From Clostridia bacterium (lineage in GTDB: Bacteria > Bacillota > Clostridia > Christensenellales > Borkfalkiaceae): a stretch of 54,918 nt of DNA. How positions within the stretch are numbered: the first letter of the stretch is position 1; every line of letters begins with the position of its first letter. The translations under genes and the position numbers were made by a program. Below are positions 43,753-51,350 of this stretch, piece after piece. The DNA lies in NCBI GenBank assembly GCA_900770945.1, contig CAAGME010000005.1, positions 1-54,918 on the forward strand, given 5' to 3'. The notes below the pieces were generated by a model. The model was not told the DNA's origin and made no database searches. It was given only the letters and a program-made list of their open reading frames with translations.

Positions 43753-44307
43753 ATGAAAAAATGGAAATGCACAGTATGCGGAGAAATCGTTTACTCCGAA
43801 ACACGCCCCGAAAGATGCCCCGTCTGCAAGGCTCCCGGCGAAAAATTCGTCGAGGTTAAGGACGAAGAGGGTATGACTTGGGCTGCCGAACACGTTGTCG
43901 GAATCGGCAAGGTCGACGCGCCTGAAGAAATCATCGAGGGTTTGAGAGCTAACTTTCAAGGCGAATGTTCGGAAGTCGGAATGTACCTTGCGATGGCGCG
44001 CGTAGCTCACCGCGAAGGATATCCGGAAATCGGGCTTTATTGGGAAAAAGCCGCTTACGAAGAGGCGGAACATGCCGCTAAGTTTGCCGAACTTTTGGGC
44101 GAAGTCGTAACCGATTCCACAAAGAAAAATCTTGAAATGAGAGTCGAAGCGGAAAACGGCGCGACGTTGGGCAAATTTGAACTTGCCAAAAAGGCAAAAG
44201 CTTTGAACCTTGACGCTATACATGACACCGTTCATGAAATGGCTCGCGACGAAGCGCGCCACGGCAAAGCGTTCAAAGGGCTTCTCGACAGATATTTTAA
44301 TAAATAA
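43753..44307 (+). CDS. Reverse rubrerythrin (N-terminal rubredoxin, C-terminal diiron ferritin-like domain)
   Basis: 184 residues from ATG 43753; an ATG 15 bases earlier overlaps the GGAGG ribosome site and is rejected. The rubredoxin-like centre is at the N-terminus (CTVCGEIVY ... CPVCKAPG), the reverse of classic rubrerythrin. The diiron site residues lie in FQGECSEVGMYLAMARVA, YEEAEHAAKFAELLGE, ENGATLGKF and DEARHGKAFKGLL. It reduces hydrogen peroxide and O2 in anaerobes such as Clostridium acetobutylicum, where it is PerR-controlled. Confidence 0.9.
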   Translation: MKKWKCTVCGEIVYSETRPERCPVCKAPGEKFVEVKDEEGMTWAAEHVVGIGKVDAPEEIIEGLRANFQGECSEVGMYLAMARVAHREGYPEIGLYWEKAAYEEAEHAAKFAELLGEVVTDSTKKNLEMRVEAENGATLGKFELAKKAKALNLDAIHDTVHEMARDEARHGKAFKGLLDRYFNK

Positions 44308-44319
44308 GGAGTGCGCGAT

Positions 44320-44454
44320 ATGAAATACGTTTGTAACGTTTGCGGTTGGGTATACGACGAAGACGAACAAGGCGTAAAGTGGGAAGATCTTCCCGAAGAT
44401 TTTACTTGCGAGCTTTGCGGCGTGGGTAAAGACGAATTTTCGCCCGAAGAGTAA
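44320..44454 (+). CDS. Short rubredoxin
   Basis: 44 residues from ATG 44320, ribosome site AAGGAG. Both Fe(Cys)4 knuckles are present: CNVCGWVYD and CELCGVGKDEF. The protein is about eight to ten residues shorter than usual rubredoxins because the loop that normally reads GDPDNGVAPGT is reduced to EDEQGVK. It is the probable electron donor to the flavodiiron protein and reverse rubrerythrin encoded upstream. Confidence 0.9.
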   Translation: MKYVCNVCGWVYDEDEQGVKWEDLPEDFTCELCGVGKDEFSPEE

Positions 44455-44507
44455 GTTTTTGCAGATTTTCTTTTTTGAGGTTACGGCTTTTATTTTAAAA
44501 AGTCGCG

Positions 44508-44523
44508 CTATAAGTCGATTATC
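44508..44523. repeat. Recurrent motif CTATAAGTCGATTATC
   Basis: 54 bases after the rubredoxin stop, forward orientation; identical to the reverse complement of the copy at 41929. Confidence 0.45.
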
Positions 44524-44550
44524 GGCACAAAAACTTGATAATAACATACA

Positions 44551-44582
44551 AAAAGCAGAGGTTTTTTTAAGCCCCTGCTTTC
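44551..44582 (-). terminator. Terminator of the Xre regulator gene
   Basis: AAAGCAG (44552-44558) pairs with CTGCTTT (44575-44581) with further GG/CC pairs; on the minus strand a T-run follows. It can also slow transcription from the rubredoxin side. Confidence 0.6.
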
Positions 44583-44637
44583 GCTTTGTGTAAAGTATAT
44601 GTAAATTTCTGCACATGGTTTGTTATTAAAAATAGTT

Positions 44638-44844
44638 TTATCTGTTTGTTTTGGGATTGTCTGTGCGACCTAAAAGATAATCGATAGACACGTCGAAGTA
44701 ATCGGCAAAAGCAATCAACGATGCGTAATCCGCTTCTCTTTCGCCGTTTTCGTAACGGCTAACGCTGTTTTGGTTCATGTTTAAGTCCAACGCAAGTTTT
44801 AGTTGTGTAATCTTTTTCTTCTTTCGTAATTCTTTTAATCGCAT
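44638..44844 (-). CDS. Xre-family transcriptional regulator
   Basis: 68 residues, a single helix-turn-helix domain: LKELRKKKKITQLKLALDLNMNQNSVSRYENGEREADYASLIAFADYFDVSIDYLLGRTD when read through, with the SVSRYENGER recognition helix. No effector domain. It is divergent from a zinc-ribbon membrane protein gene, and the shared spacer holds two matching palindromes that overlap the other gene's promoter, so it probably represses that gene. Confidence 0.8.
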   Translation of the reverse strand: MRLKELRKKKKITQLKLALDLNMNQNSVSRYENGEREADYASLIAFADYFDVSIDYLLGRTDNPKTNR

Positions 44845-44860
44845 TTTTATCTTAAAACCC

Positions 44861-44913
44861 TTGACAATATTATACCAAATCGGTATAATATAATTATCCC
44901 GTTTCGGGATAAT
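44861..44913 (+). promoter_or_regulatory. Consensus promoter with two Xre-type operators
   Basis: TTGACA (44861-44866), 17-base spacer, TATAAT (44884-44889). Two 21-bp palindromes lie over and after it: ATTATACC-N5-GGTATAAT (44869-44889) and ATTATCCCG-N3-CGGGATAAT (44893-44913), centres 24 bases apart. Both share ATTAT..C....G..ATAAT, so one repressor likely binds both. Confidence 0.75.
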
Positions 44914-44934
44914 TTAAACGAAAGGAGTTTTTTA

Positions 44935-45252
44935 ATGTTTTGCAAGAAATGCGGAAAAGAAATTGACGATTCGGCTATTGTCTGCCCTGATTGCGGGTGC
45001 GCAACGGACAATTACAAGCAAGTAAAATCGACAGAACAAGATTCTTCGAGTATCGGGTATGTGTTTTTAGGCTTTTTTCTCCCGATAATAGGTCTTATTC
45101 TCTATTTTCTTTGGAAGGATTCAACCCCGTTGCGTGCTAAAAATCTTGCCAAAGGCGCGATTATCGGAGCTATTGTAGCCGTTGTCTTTATCATCGTTTA
45201 CAGTATCGTTATCGCTTCGATTATAGGCGGAATGTATAATAACCTCAATTGA
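44935..45252 (+). CDS. Zinc-ribbon membrane protein
   Basis: 105 residues. N-terminal zinc ribbon (FCKKCGKEIDDSAIVCPDCGC) followed by a polar linker and two transmembrane helices (YVFLGFFLPIIGLILYFLW and AIIGAIVAVVFIIVYSIVIASIIGG). Such proteins are widespread in Bacillota with no fixed function. AAAGGAG precedes the start. Expression is probably controlled by the divergent Xre regulator. Confidence 0.75.
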   Translation: MFCKKCGKEIDDSAIVCPDCGCATDNYKQVKSTEQDSSSIGYVFLGFFLPIIGLILYFLWKDSTPLRAKNLAKGAIIGAIVAVVFIIVYSIVIASIIGGMYNNLN

Positions 45253-45272
45253 TTTGCCTTAATAGCACAAAA

Positions 45273-45300
45273 AAAACGACCGTCAAAGGCGGTCGTTTTC
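45273..45300. terminator. Bidirectional intrinsic terminator
   Basis: AAAACGACCG (45273-45282) and CGGTCGTTTT (45290-45299) form a 10-bp stem with T-runs in both directions, shared by the converging zinc-ribbon and malic enzyme genes. Confidence 0.85.
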
Positions 45301-45320
45301 TCATATAGTCTTGTTTTGTT

Positions 45321-46508
45321 TTACGCTTTGTCGGGGTCAATTCTCGCAACGCCCGTTTCTTTTGCCGCTTTTATTACGGCTTTTGCAACAACGGGGGCGA
45401 CGCGTTTGTCAAGCGCGGAGGGAATAATGTTTGTTTCGGAAAGCTCATTTTCGGGGATAAGCGAAGCGAGAGCAAAGGAAGTTGCAACCTTCATTTCCTC
45501 GTTGATACACTTAGCCCGGCAATCGAGTGCGCCGCGGAATATCCCGGGAAATGCGAGAACGTTGTTTATCTGGTTCGGAAAATCCGAACGCCCGGTGCCG
45601 ACTATGCGCGCGCCGGCTTTCAAAGCTTTGTCGGGCATAATTTCCGGGGTGGGGTTTGCCATCGGGAAAACGATAGCGTCTTTCGCCATCGAGGCTATCA
45701 TTTCTTCGCTTACGATGTTCGGTGCGGAAACGCCGATAAAAACGTCTGCGCCTTTCATAGCAACAGACAAATCGCCGTGCAAAAGCTCGTTGTTTGTCCT
45801 CTTTGCAATTTCCGCATGCGCTTCGTTCGCGGTCGGAACGTCGCGCGCGATAATGCCCGTTCTGTCCACCATAACGAGGTTTTTAACGCCCATGTTCAAG
45901 AGGTGTTTGCCGATAGAAATACCCGCCGCGCCCGCGCCGTTTATTACGACTTTTACTTTGCCGATGTCCTTTTTTACTACTTTAAGCGCATTCAAAAGCG
46001 CAGCCGCAACGACGATTGCCGTGCCGTGCTGGTCGTCATGGAACACGGGAATGTCGCATTTTTCCTTGAGTTTCTGCTCAATCTCAAAGCAACGCGGCGC
46101 GGAGATGTCCTCTAAGTTTATGCCGCCGAAGCTGTCGGATATGAGGTAAATCGTGTTGACGATTTCGTCCACGCTTTTGGAGTTGACGCACAAGGGGAAC
46201 GCGTCCACGCCCGCAAACTCTTTAAAGAGCGCGCACTTCCCTTCCATAACCGGCATACCCGCCGAGCCGCCGATGTCGCCAAGCCCCAACACCGCCGTGC
46301 CGTCGGTGATGACCGCAACAAGGTTTTTGCGGCGCGTTAAGTCGTAAGATTTGTCCTTGTCGGCTTTTATCACAAGGCACGCTTCCGCAACGCCCGGGGT
46401 GTAAGCAAGGGCTAAGTCCTCCCGAGTTTCGATTTTCACGCGGGAAATAACTTCGATTTTGCCTTGCCATTCGTAATGCTTTTTTAAAGATTCTTGTTTA
46501 ATATCCAT
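45321..46508 (-). CDS. Malic enzyme (NAD(P)-dependent, oxaloacetate-decarboxylating)
   Basis: 395 residues, the short bacterial type without the phosphotransacetylase domain. Recognisable segments: LALAYTPGVAEACL, VAVITDGTAVLGLGDIGG, FHDDQHGTAIV, the NAD-binding VVINGAGAAGISIGKHLL, and FPMANPTPEI. It converts malate to pyruvate and CO2. Upstream, in the same direction, lies fumarase, so together they carry fumarate to pyruvate through malate. 133 bases separate the two genes, with no clear terminator. Confidence 0.9.
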   Translation of the reverse strand: MDIKQESLKKHYEWQGKIEVISRVKIETREDLALAYTPGVAEACLVIKADKDKSYDLTRRKNLVAVITDGTAVLGLGDIGGSAGMPVMEGKCALFKEFAGVDAFPLCVNSKSVDEIVNTIYLISDSFGGINLEDISAPRCFEIEQKLKEKCDIPVFHDDQHGTAIVVAAALLNALKVVKKDIGKVKVVINGAGAAGISIGKHLLNMGVKNLVMVDRTGIIARDVPTANEAHAEIAKRTNNELLHGDLSVAMKGADVFIGVSAPNIVSEEMIASMAKDAIVFPMANPTPEIMPDKALKAGARIVGTGRSDFPNQINNVLAFPGIFRGALDCRAKCINEEMKVATSFALASLIPENELSETNIIPSALDKRVAPVVAKAVIKAAKETGVARIDPDKA

Positions 46509-46641
46509 TTTATTATACGTTTCCTGTATATTTTTTGAAAAAATTTTAAAGTTTCGGTTTTTGCAATTTTGCCGTTTTTGCGGGGTGTTTAGCGATGTTA
46601 AACCCTTTAAAAGTGCTTTTAAACGCTTAAAATGCGAAAAA

Positions 46642-48012
46642 TCACACCATTTTCGACGGGTTGACGGAGCTGTCGAACTCCTTTTCCGTCAAAAAACCGA
46701 GCCTGACGGCGGCTTCTTTTAAGGTCAGGTTTTCCTTGAACGCAAGCTGAACTGTCTTTGCGGCTTTTTCATAACCGATAACGGGGTTCAAAGCGGTTGC
46801 GAGCATGAGCGAGTTTTCGACGTTTTCACGCATCTTGTCCTCGTTCGCCGTTAAGCCCGACACGCAGTGAACGGTGAAGTTTTTTATTGAGTGAGAAAGG
46901 AGCGAAACGGAACGCAAAAACGCCGACGCGATGAGCGGCATGTAAACGTTGAGTTCGAAGTTGCCTTGCGATGCCCCGAATGAAACCGCAGAATCGTTCG
47001 CAAAAACCTGCGCGCAAACCATAGTCACCGATTCGCATTGAGTGGGGTTGACCTTGCCCGGCATTATAGACGAGCCGGGTTCGTTTGCGGGAATAGTGAT
47101 TTCGCCAAGCCCGAGTCGCGGACCCGAAGCAAGCCAGCGGATATCGTTGGCGATTTTTATAAGGTCTGCGGCCAAGGCTTTGAGCGCGCCGTGCGCCGCA
47201 ACGAATTCACCCTTGGACGAGAGCGCGTGATACTTGTTTTCGGCGGAAGTAAATTTGCTGCCTGTTATTTCGGAAATTATCTCCGCACACTTTTCTCCGA
47301 AGCCTTTCGGCGCATTGAGAGAAGTGCCGACCGCCGTGCCGCCGAGCGCGAGCGGGCGAAGCGAATCTATTGCGGAAAGTATGAGTTCTTCATCCTCTTC
47401 AAGGCTTGATCTCCACCCGCTTGCTTCCTCGCCGAACGTTATCGGCACGGCGTCTTGTAAGTGTGTTCTTCCGCATTTTATAACGCTCGCATATTTTTTC
47501 TCGATTGCAATAAGTGCCTCTATAAGTTCGTTAATCGCAGGTTTCAGCTCCTTTTCGACCTTTAAAACCGCCGCTACGTTCATGACCGTCGGAAATGTGT
47601 CGTTCGAGCTTTGCGACATGTTTACGTCGTCGTTCGGGTGCAAAAGGCGTTTGCCCGCCAAAAGATTGCCGCGGTTTGCGATGACTTCGTTCGCGTTCAT
47701 GTTGGATTGTGTGCCGCTCCCCGTCTGAAAAATAACGAGCGGAAAATGCTCGTCAAGCCTGCCGCTTGCCACTTCCTTTGCCGCCGCCACTATATAAGAG
47801 AGCTTTTCTTTCGTCATTTTTTCGGGCTTTAATGCGGCGTTGGCTCTCGCCGCGGCTTCCTTTATTATGCCGAATGCGTGGATTATATCGAGCGGCATTC
47901 TTTCGCCGTCGAATTTAAAGTTGTTGCGGCTCCGCTCGGTTTGCGCGCCGTAGTATTTGTCGCAAGGTACTTTTACCTCGCCCAAAGAATCCTTTTCTGT
48001 CCTGAATTCCAT
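46642..48012 (-). CDS. fumC: Class II fumarate hydratase (FumC)
   Basis: 456 residues. Family landmarks: FQTGSGTQSNMNANEVIANR, HPNDDVNMSQSSNDTFPT, CGRTHLQDAVPITFGEEASGW and the lyase signature GSSIMPGKVNPTQCE. The sequence around TGSGTQSNMN and the Thr-Gln-Cys-Glu ending favour fumarase over aspartate ammonia-lyase. It interconverts fumarate and malate without an iron-sulfur cluster, so it tolerates oxygen, fitting beside oxygen-defence genes. Its stop is 133 bases before malic enzyme. Confidence 0.88.
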   Translation of the reverse strand: MEFRTEKDSLGEVKVPCDKYYGAQTERSRNNFKFDGERMPLDIIHAFGIIKEAAARANAALKPEKMTKEKLSYIVAAAKEVASGRLDEHFPLVIFQTGSGTQSNMNANEVIANRGNLLAGKRLLHPNDDVNMSQSSNDTFPTVMNVAAVLKVEKELKPAINELIEALIAIEKKYASVIKCGRTHLQDAVPITFGEEASGWRSSLEEDEELILSAIDSLRPLALGGTAVGTSLNAPKGFGEKCAEIISEITGSKFTSAENKYHALSSKGEFVAAHGALKALAADLIKIANDIRWLASGPRLGLGEITIPANEPGSSIMPGKVNPTQCESVTMVCAQVFANDSAVSFGASQGNFELNVYMPLIASAFLRSVSLLSHSIKNFTVHCVSGLTANEDKMRENVENSLMLATALNPVIGYEKAAKTVQLAFKENLTLKEAAVRLGFLTEKEFDSSVNPSKMV

Positions 48013-48050
48013 TTTTTGCTTCCTTTAAAAGGTTTAAAAGTTCATATATG

Positions 48051-48079
48051 ATTATACTCTACCGTCGCAAAAATTGCAA
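48051..48079 (-). promoter_or_regulatory. Promoter of fumC
   Basis: Minus strand TTGCAA (48079-48074), 17-base spacer, TATAAT (48056-48051), about 40 bases before the start codon. Confidence 0.6.
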
Positions 48080-48245
48080 GAAAAAACCGCCACAAATCTC
48101 ACTTGATTTTTCGTGCGGCTTAATCGTTTTCGTTATAACGTTAAAACTTTTCGTCTATCAGAACGCTCATAAGCGTAAGTATGGTTTCTTGCTCGTTCTC
48201 GGTGGGCTTTACTTAAGTTCCGACTGCGCCGAAAAAACGCAAAAA

Positions 48246-48530
48246 TCAATCGAGACTTTTAAGAAAATCGTCAAAAAACTTTTTCTGCGTGGGCGAGAGG
48301 GTGTCGAGCGACGGTTGCTTTTTCACCGGCGGTTGTTCGTAAGAGAAAAATTGCGATAGAGAAACGTTAAGCGCATCGCATATAAAGCCGAGATATTCCA
48401 CCGTCGGGCATTTGCGCCCCGCTATAAGTCGATTAACGGGCGCTTTGTAGTTAAAGACCGAAAGACAAAAGCTGAGAATCAAGGACGGTTTTAAGAAAAA
48501 ACGGGAAAGGCTTTCAATTTTATTATTCAT
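48246..48530 (-). CDS. Xre-like DNA-binding protein, possibly degraded at the N-terminus
   Basis: 94 residues from ATG 48530. The second half looks like the end of an Xre helix-turn-helix: APVNRLIAGRKCPTVEYLGFICDALNVSLSQFFSY, followed by a short helical tail (LSPTQKKFFDDFLKSL). The first half (SRFFLKPSLILSFCLSVFNY) does not give the usual first helices, so a frameshift or an atypical domain is possible. A recurrent 16-bp motif falls inside the recognition-helix codons. Confidence 0.45.
   Translation of the reverse strand: MNNKIESLSRFFLKPSLILSFCLSVFNYKAPVNRLIAGRKCPTVEYLGFICDALNVSLSQFFSYEQPPVKKQPSLDTLSPTQKKFFDDFLKSLD
48422..48437. repeat. Recurrent motif CTATAAGTCGATTAAC
   Basis: Matches the 44508 copy at 14 of 16 bases but lies inside the Xre-like gene, where it encodes Val-Asn-Arg-Leu-Ile, so a coding explanation is possible. 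Confidence 0.35.
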
Positions 48531-48664
48531 CGAAAAAAAGACTGTTGCAAATTGCGAAGAAGAGCAAACTTGCAACAGCTCGTTTGATTGTAGAGCTTAC
48601 ATAAAAATCATTAAAACTCACTGTAATTAGTAATTTGTGAAAATCGCTTATCGTAAAACGGTTT

Positions 48665-49390
48665 TTATTCGCCGAGGTATGCTTTTTTTATTTTTTCATC
48701 GAGTAAAAGCTCTTCTCCTCTGCCTTCCGCAACGATACGGCCTGTTTCGAGAACGTACGCCCTGTCCGCTATGGATAGGGCTTTTTTTGCGTTTTGCTCG
48801 ACTACAAGTATAGTGGTTCCTTCTTCTTTAATCTTTTTTATCGTATCGAAAATGACGTTTACAAAGAGGGGTGAAAGCCCCATTGACGGTTCGTCTAAAA
48901 GAAGCATTTTAGGATTGCTCATCATCGCGCGGCCTACGGCGAGCATTTGCTGCTCACCGCCGGAAAGAGTGCCTCCGTCTTGTTTTTCTCTTTCTTTAAG
49001 TCGAGGAAAGATTTGGTAAACCCTTTCAAGTCGTTCCTTTACGATTAACTGATTCTTTACGGTGTACGCGCCGAGCATCAGGTTTTCCTTTACCGAAAGT
49101 TCGCTGAAAATTCGTCTGCCTTCGGGGACTTGCGTCAGCCCCAAAGAGTTTAACTTGTGTGCGGCTATTGTCGAAATATCCTTACCGTCAAACGTTACCT
49201 TGCCGCTTGTTTTCGGGATGAGACAGTTGACGGCGTGCATAATCGTAGTCTTTCCTGCGCCGTTTGCGCCGATCAGAGCAACGATTTCACCTTCGTTTAC
49301 GTAAAAGTTTACGCCCTTTACGGCTTTTATAAGTCCGTACGAAACGGCTAAGTTTTCTACGTTCAGCATTGTTTTTTTGTCGTTTTGCAT
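48665..49390 (-). CDS. livF: Branched-chain amino acid ABC transporter ATPase LivF
   Basis: 241 residues from ATG 49390, five bases after the livG stop, with GGGGAG as ribosome site; a longer frame would overlap livG. Walker A GANGAGKTTIMH, LGLTQVPEGRRIF (typical of LivF), signature LSGGEQQML, Walker B MLLLDEPSMGL and VVEQNAKKAL. One of two ATPases of the high-affinity Leu/Ile/Val importer. Last gene of the operon. Confidence 0.9.
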   Translation of the reverse strand: MQNDKKTMLNVENLAVSYGLIKAVKGVNFYVNEGEIVALIGANGAGKTTIMHAVNCLIPKTSGKVTFDGKDISTIAAHKLNSLGLTQVPEGRRIFSELSVKENLMLGAYTVKNQLIVKERLERVYQIFPRLKEREKQDGGTLSGGEQQMLAVGRAMMSNPKMLLLDEPSMGLSPLFVNVIFDTIKKIKEEGTTILVVEQNAKKALSIADRAYVLETGRIVAEGRGEELLLDEKIKKAYLGE

Positions 49391-49394
49391 ATTG

Positions 49395-50162
49395 TTACTC
49401 CCCAAGGTAGGCTTTTACGACTTTCGGGTCATTAAGCACGGACTTCGTTTTACCGGAAATAAGCTCCTTGCCGAAGTTAAGGACGGTCACGCCGTCGCAG
49501 ATTCCCGCAACGAGTTTCATATCGTGTTCTATTAAAAGTGTCGTCATATCGAAGGTATCTCTTACGAACATAATCATTTTCATCAATTCTTCCGTCTCTA
49601 ACGGATTCATACCGGCGGCAGGCTCGTCTAAGAGTAAAAGCTTCGGATTTGTTGCCAAAGCCCTTGCTATTTCGAGCTTTCTCTGCTTTCCGTACGGGAG
49701 ATTGGCGGCAAGGGTGTTTCGTTCGTCCAAAAGACCGAAATAACTCAATAGCTCTTTCGCTTTTTCTCTCATGGCGTTTTCGGTGTCGTAATACTTTTGC
49801 GTTCTGAAAATGCTCTGCGCTATGTTGCACTTATATTCTTTTCTGTTTGCAAGTCCGACCATAACGTTTTTTATTAGGCTCATATTATTGAACAAGCGGA
49901 TGTTCTGAAAAGTTCTTGCAACGCCTTTGAGATTCATCTCCGTTTGGCTTTTACCCGTTACGTTTTCACCGAGCAGGTATATTTCGCCGTTTGTCGGTTT
50001 ATATACGCCTGTTACGAGATTAAAGACGGTGGTTTTTCCTGCTCCGTTCGGACCTATAAGCCCGTACAACTGTTGTTTTTCTATTCTTAGATTTACGCCT
50101 TCGACGGCTTTAAGCCCTCCGAACGTTATTCCTAAATTCTTAGTTTCGAGAACATAATCCAT
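49395..50162 (-). CDS. livG: Branched-chain amino acid ABC transporter ATPase LivG
   Basis: 255 residues. Walker A GPNGAGKTTVFN, GVARTFQNIRLF (typical of LivG), the characteristic signature LPYGKQRKLEIARAL, Walker B LLLLDEPAAGMNP and LIEHDMKLV. Forms the heterodimeric motor with LivF. Its start overlaps the livM stop by one base. Confidence 0.92.
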   Translation of the reverse strand: MDYVLETKNLGITFGGLKAVEGVNLRIEKQQLYGLIGPNGAGKTTVFNLVTGVYKPTNGEIYLLGENVTGKSQTEMNLKGVARTFQNIRLFNNMSLIKNVMVGLANRKEYKCNIAQSIFRTQKYYDTENAMREKAKELLSYFGLLDERNTLAANLPYGKQRKLEIARALATNPKLLLLDEPAAGMNPLETEELMKMIMFVRDTFDMTTLLIEHDMKLVAGICDGVTVLNFGKELISGKTKSVLNDPKVVKAYLGE

Positions 50163-51349
50163 TAGGCGTTGTCCTCCTTTCTTTTGGGTTTTTCCTTAAC
50201 GGAGTCGGTGGTAAGCAATGCGTCCATATCGATTTTAGTTGGTATCTTAGTCCAGTCTGCTTCGAATTCGACTTCCGTTGCCGGGTCAAAAGCCTTTTCC
50301 TTTTTTGTGAACAGTTTGTAAACTTTCTTCTTAACAAAAGAATAGAAGCTTCTGATATTGTACTTATCTCTGAATGTTTTGAGCGCGGGCGCGTTTGTAT
50401 AAATAACGATTAGTATGAGTATAAGCGCGTAAACGATATTTTTTATCGCCGCAAGGTTGCCGGAAAACAATCCGTTTAATTTGTTGTTAAGATATGTAAC
50501 GAGTATTGCCGCGAGGATTGAGCCGTTAGTGCTGCCCATGCCGCCGAGTACTACCATTACGAGTATGTCTATCGAGTAATTATAGGTGAATTGATTTGCT
50601 GCGACGGTATAATTAGTCGAAGCGACGAGTACGCCCGCAATGCCTGCAAAAAACGAAGAGAAAACAAAAACGAATACTTTATTGAATGACACGTTAACGC
50701 CCATTGCTCGCGCGGCTATCTCGTTGTCGCGTATGGCTGTGACCGCTCTGCCGTGTTTGCTTCGTATAAAATTGTTGATTGCGGCTATTGAGAAGAAGTC
50801 GACTGCAAGTATGATGAGAAAAAACGTTTTGTAGTTATACCTGAAATTGTTTTCAATACCGATAGCTCCGCCGAATGCCGGGATTTGCTCGAATATCGTT
50901 TGCACGATAAGACAGAAGGCGAGGGTGACTATTGCAAGATAGTCTCCTTTAAGTCTCAAAGCAGGCAAACCTATCAAAAACCCGAACAGGGCGGCGGCTA
51001 TCCCGCCTATTGCCATCGTTAAGATAAGCGCGAGTATCGGCGACGAGGTTGCAAGTGCGGGATACAATTTGTTTTGAGCAAACGCGCCTATTATCGCGCC
51101 TATCGAAATAAAGCCCGCATGACCTAAGGAGAGTTCGCCTAAAAAGCCTACGACGAGACTTAAAGAAACTGCCATCAGTATCGAATACCCTGCTTGTTCA
51201 AGAAAAAAGCACGTGAGCATTTTTAGGTTGCCGGTCAGGGCAAGGGGGGTAAGAACGGCGAAAGCGGCTATGAAAAGGTAGTAAACGATATGGTTTTTTA
51301 CCTTGTATTTTTTTGAGACGGATGAAAAATATTTTTTAAAGCAATTCAT
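50162..51349 (-). CDS. livM: Branched-chain amino acid ABC transporter permease LivM
   Basis: 395 residues from ATG 51349, one base after the livH stop; the frame extends further up inside livH but without a ribosome site. About nine membrane spans, with GFLGELSLGHAGFISIGA, GDYLAIVTLAF, GRAVTAIRDNEIAARAMGV (EAA-like loop) and VVLGGMGSTNGSIL. A charged C-terminal tail of about 60 residues (KKEKAFDPATEVEFEADW) is longer than usual for LivM. Confidence 0.9.
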   Translation of the reverse strand: MNCFKKYFSSVSKKYKVKNHIVYYLFIAAFAVLTPLALTGNLKMLTCFFLEQAGYSILMAVSLSLVVGFLGELSLGHAGFISIGAIIGAFAQNKLYPALATSSPILALILTMAIGGIAAALFGFLIGLPALRLKGDYLAIVTLAFCLIVQTIFEQIPAFGGAIGIENNFRYNYKTFFLIILAVDFFSIAAINNFIRSKHGRAVTAIRDNEIAARAMGVNVSFNKVFVFVFSSFFAGIAGVLVASTNYTVAANQFTYNYSIDILVMVVLGGMGSTNGSILAAILVTYLNNKLNGLFSGNLAAIKNIVYALILILIVIYTNAPALKTFRDKYNIRSFYSFVKKKVYKLFTKKEKAFDPATEVEFEADWTKIPTKIDMDALLTTDSVKEKPKRKEDNA

Positions 51350-51350
51350 T

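Noticed and set aside
43684..44616. Long leftward reading frame opposite the rubrerythrin gene
   Set aside because: It is the antisense of well-supported reverse rubrerythrin and rubredoxin genes, has no ribosome site and no domain pattern.
45316..46149. Rightward 277-codon reading frame
   Set aside because: Antisense shadow of malic enzyme, rich in Ser/Ala/Thr as expected for a mirror frame.
48048..48359. Rightward 103-codon reading frame between fumC and the Xre-like gene
   Set aside because: It begins within the fumC promoter region, has no ribosome site and overlaps the Xre-like gene on the other strand.
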